Source of the DNA: Methylobacterium sp. R2-1
GTDB taxonomy: Bacteria > Pseudomonadota > Alphaproteobacteria > Rhizobiales > Beijerinckiaceae
Direction: 5' to 3'
NCBI RefSeq assembly: GCF_014191355.1
Contig: NZ_JACHWM010000004.1
Location: forward strand, 291,695 to 355,694
DNA length: 64,000 nucleotides
Positions 63,241-64,000 of this stretch are shown piece by piece; the stretch's first letter is position 1; the number at the start of each line of letters is the position of its first letter. The position numbers were made by a program, and so were the translations under genes. The notes beneath the pieces were generated by a model that was not told the DNA's origin, did not search any database, and saw only the letters and a list, made by a program, of their open reading frames with translations.

Positions 63241-63820
63241 CCGTTCTTCCGACTGCATGACAGAGACTGTTTGGGGGGAAGAGCACCGGCTTGCTCAAGG
63301 CAGTGATGGGTGCGCTGTGGCAATACCGTCATCACTGGCATGAAGCAAGGATAAGGACAGCGGCTGAACCGCCCGGAAGCTCCATCTCCACCGCAGGCCA
63401 AGTATTACAGAGAAAAATCGTCCATCTTGATTGCGTGATCACGCATAGTCGGATTCCATTAGTTAGGAGGATGTAACGGAGCAGCCGCCCGGCAGTACAG
63501 TTTACACAGGGACGAAATGAACACTGAATAAATCTCAGAATCTACATCAATCGTATTGCGATGTGGAAGATTCATCTCTCCAAGCAGATCGCGAATAAAC
63601 CTGCAGTCGCAGCAGTTTAACCCTCGCGCCTCACCTAACACCATCACTTGACGCAAAAGGGAAATTGGCTTTCCCGCACCGATCGCGGGTCGGCTTTCAA
63701 CGTCGGATGGGCGACAGCCCTGTTCCGACGACCAGCAAGCTCGAAGCAACTTGCCGGCCCTCTGCCGGGATGCCCCATTTATCAGCCGGCAGCGTCCATG
63801 CTCTCCGATCGCGCGATGTT
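63241..63820. other. AT-richer region without a supported gene
   Basis: About 580 bases. G+C falls clearly between roughly 63400 and 63660. A minus-strand frame (about 63459-63644) encodes a Cys-containing peptide with no known domain. No IS ends or repeats seen. The change in base composition next to a sugar-nucleotide gene suggests an island edge. Confidence 0.4.
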
Positions 63821-64000
63821 TCAAAAATCCTGATCGGGCCGGCGACCTTCGCGGGCGAGGCGCAGCAGGTTCTGGCCGTACTTGGTCTTGGCGAACAACT
63901 CGCCTCGCGCCTGGAGCTGCTCGCGGCCGATGAAGCCCTGCAGGTAGGCGATCTCCTCCAGGCAGGCGACCTGTAGCCCCTGCCGGTGCTGCAGCACCCG
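63821..64000 (-). CDS. rfbA: Glucose-1-phosphate thymidylyltransferase, C-terminal end (rest outside window)
   Basis: The last 59 codons of RfbA/RmlA, which makes dTDP-glucose for rhamnose and other surface sugars. The readable end is VLQHRQGLQVACLEEIAYLQ, GFIGREQLQARGELFAKTKY and GQNLLRLAREG, matching the family's ...HRQGL.IACPEEIA..GWI....L......L.K..YG.YLL.L ending. Its TGA is at 63823-63821. The body lies to the right; a polysaccharide cluster is likely there. Confidence 0.88.
   Translation of the reverse strand, partial: RVLQHRQGLQVACLEEIAYLQGFIGREQLQARGELFAKTKYGQNLLRLAREGRRPDQDF

Noticed and set aside
63459..63644. Minus-strand peptide with Cys residues in the AT-richer patch
   Set aside because: Could be a gene fragment but I recognise no family and see no good start; left as part of the non-coding stretch.

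Overview
The window is GC-rich, gene-dense chromosome from an alphaproteobacterium, most likely a Hyphomicrobiales member close to Methylobacterium/Methylorubrum. This is an inference from the proteins: a GcrA cell-cycle regulator, an EipB-type DUF1849 protein, DUF2865 and DUF3616 proteins, an Atm1-like exporter, malonyl-CoA decarboxylase with 3-hydroxybutyrate dehydrogenase, a DinB with an N-terminal zinc knuckle, and very high G+C at third codon positions. I saw no rRNA, tRNA, CRISPR array, prophage or intact insertion sequence. Most of it reads as core chromosome.

Layout. 0-6.4 kb: the end of a metallophosphoesterase, an exported DUF4142 protein, then the Tol envelope operon ybgC-tolQ-tolR-tolA-tolB, which ends in a hairpin with no pal after it. 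7.2-10.1 kb: a glutathione transferase, small envelope proteins, and a decayed aromatic-acid efflux locus in which the front of an AaeB-like pump is joined to the tail of an AaeA-like fusion protein. 10.2-21.6 kb: gltX, cysS, two methyltransferases, a VOC protein, an MFS pump, a large OmpA-family protein, several exported proteins (DUF2865, CreA) and a LOG nucleosidase. 21.8-28.4 kb: a LysM protein, an Atm1-like ABC exporter, the phosphatidylethanolamine pathway pair psd-pssA, and a nitronate monooxygenase. 28.5-39.7 kb: rpsD, a lytic transglycosylase, a broken nucleotidyltransferase/HEPN pair, rplS, ppk2, an L,D-transpeptidase, a DUF1796 protein coupled to accA, 3-hydroxybutyrate dehydrogenase, a CsbD-like protein and malonyl-CoA decarboxylase.

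40-48.1 kb: an MFS pump, then cobalamin genes (threonine-phosphate decarboxylase, cbiB, cobQ, cobK) with a DUF3616 gene among them, and dinB. 48.1-51.3 kb: an orphan DUF421 tail, a voltage-gated K+ channel homologue with a C-terminal zinc ribbon, an EipB-like protein and gcrA. 51.5-57.1 kb: the phosphate operon pstS-pstC-pstA-pstB-phoU-phoB on the minus strand, preceded by a clear three-repeat Pho box. 57.4-63.2 kb: a run of short, mostly unrecognised genes with strong ribosome binding sites around nnrD. The right edge holds an AT-richer non-coding stretch and the 3' end of rfbA.

Two themes recur: envelope maintenance (Tol, LysM, lytic transglycosylase, L,D-transpeptidase, OmpA, EipB, phospholipids) and phosphate/polyphosphate handling (pst-pho, ppk2). 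I found no convincing wholly new system. The features most worth a second look are the two decayed loci, the K+ channel-zinc ribbon fusion, the pal-less Tol operon and the small-gene cluster with shared upstream repeats.
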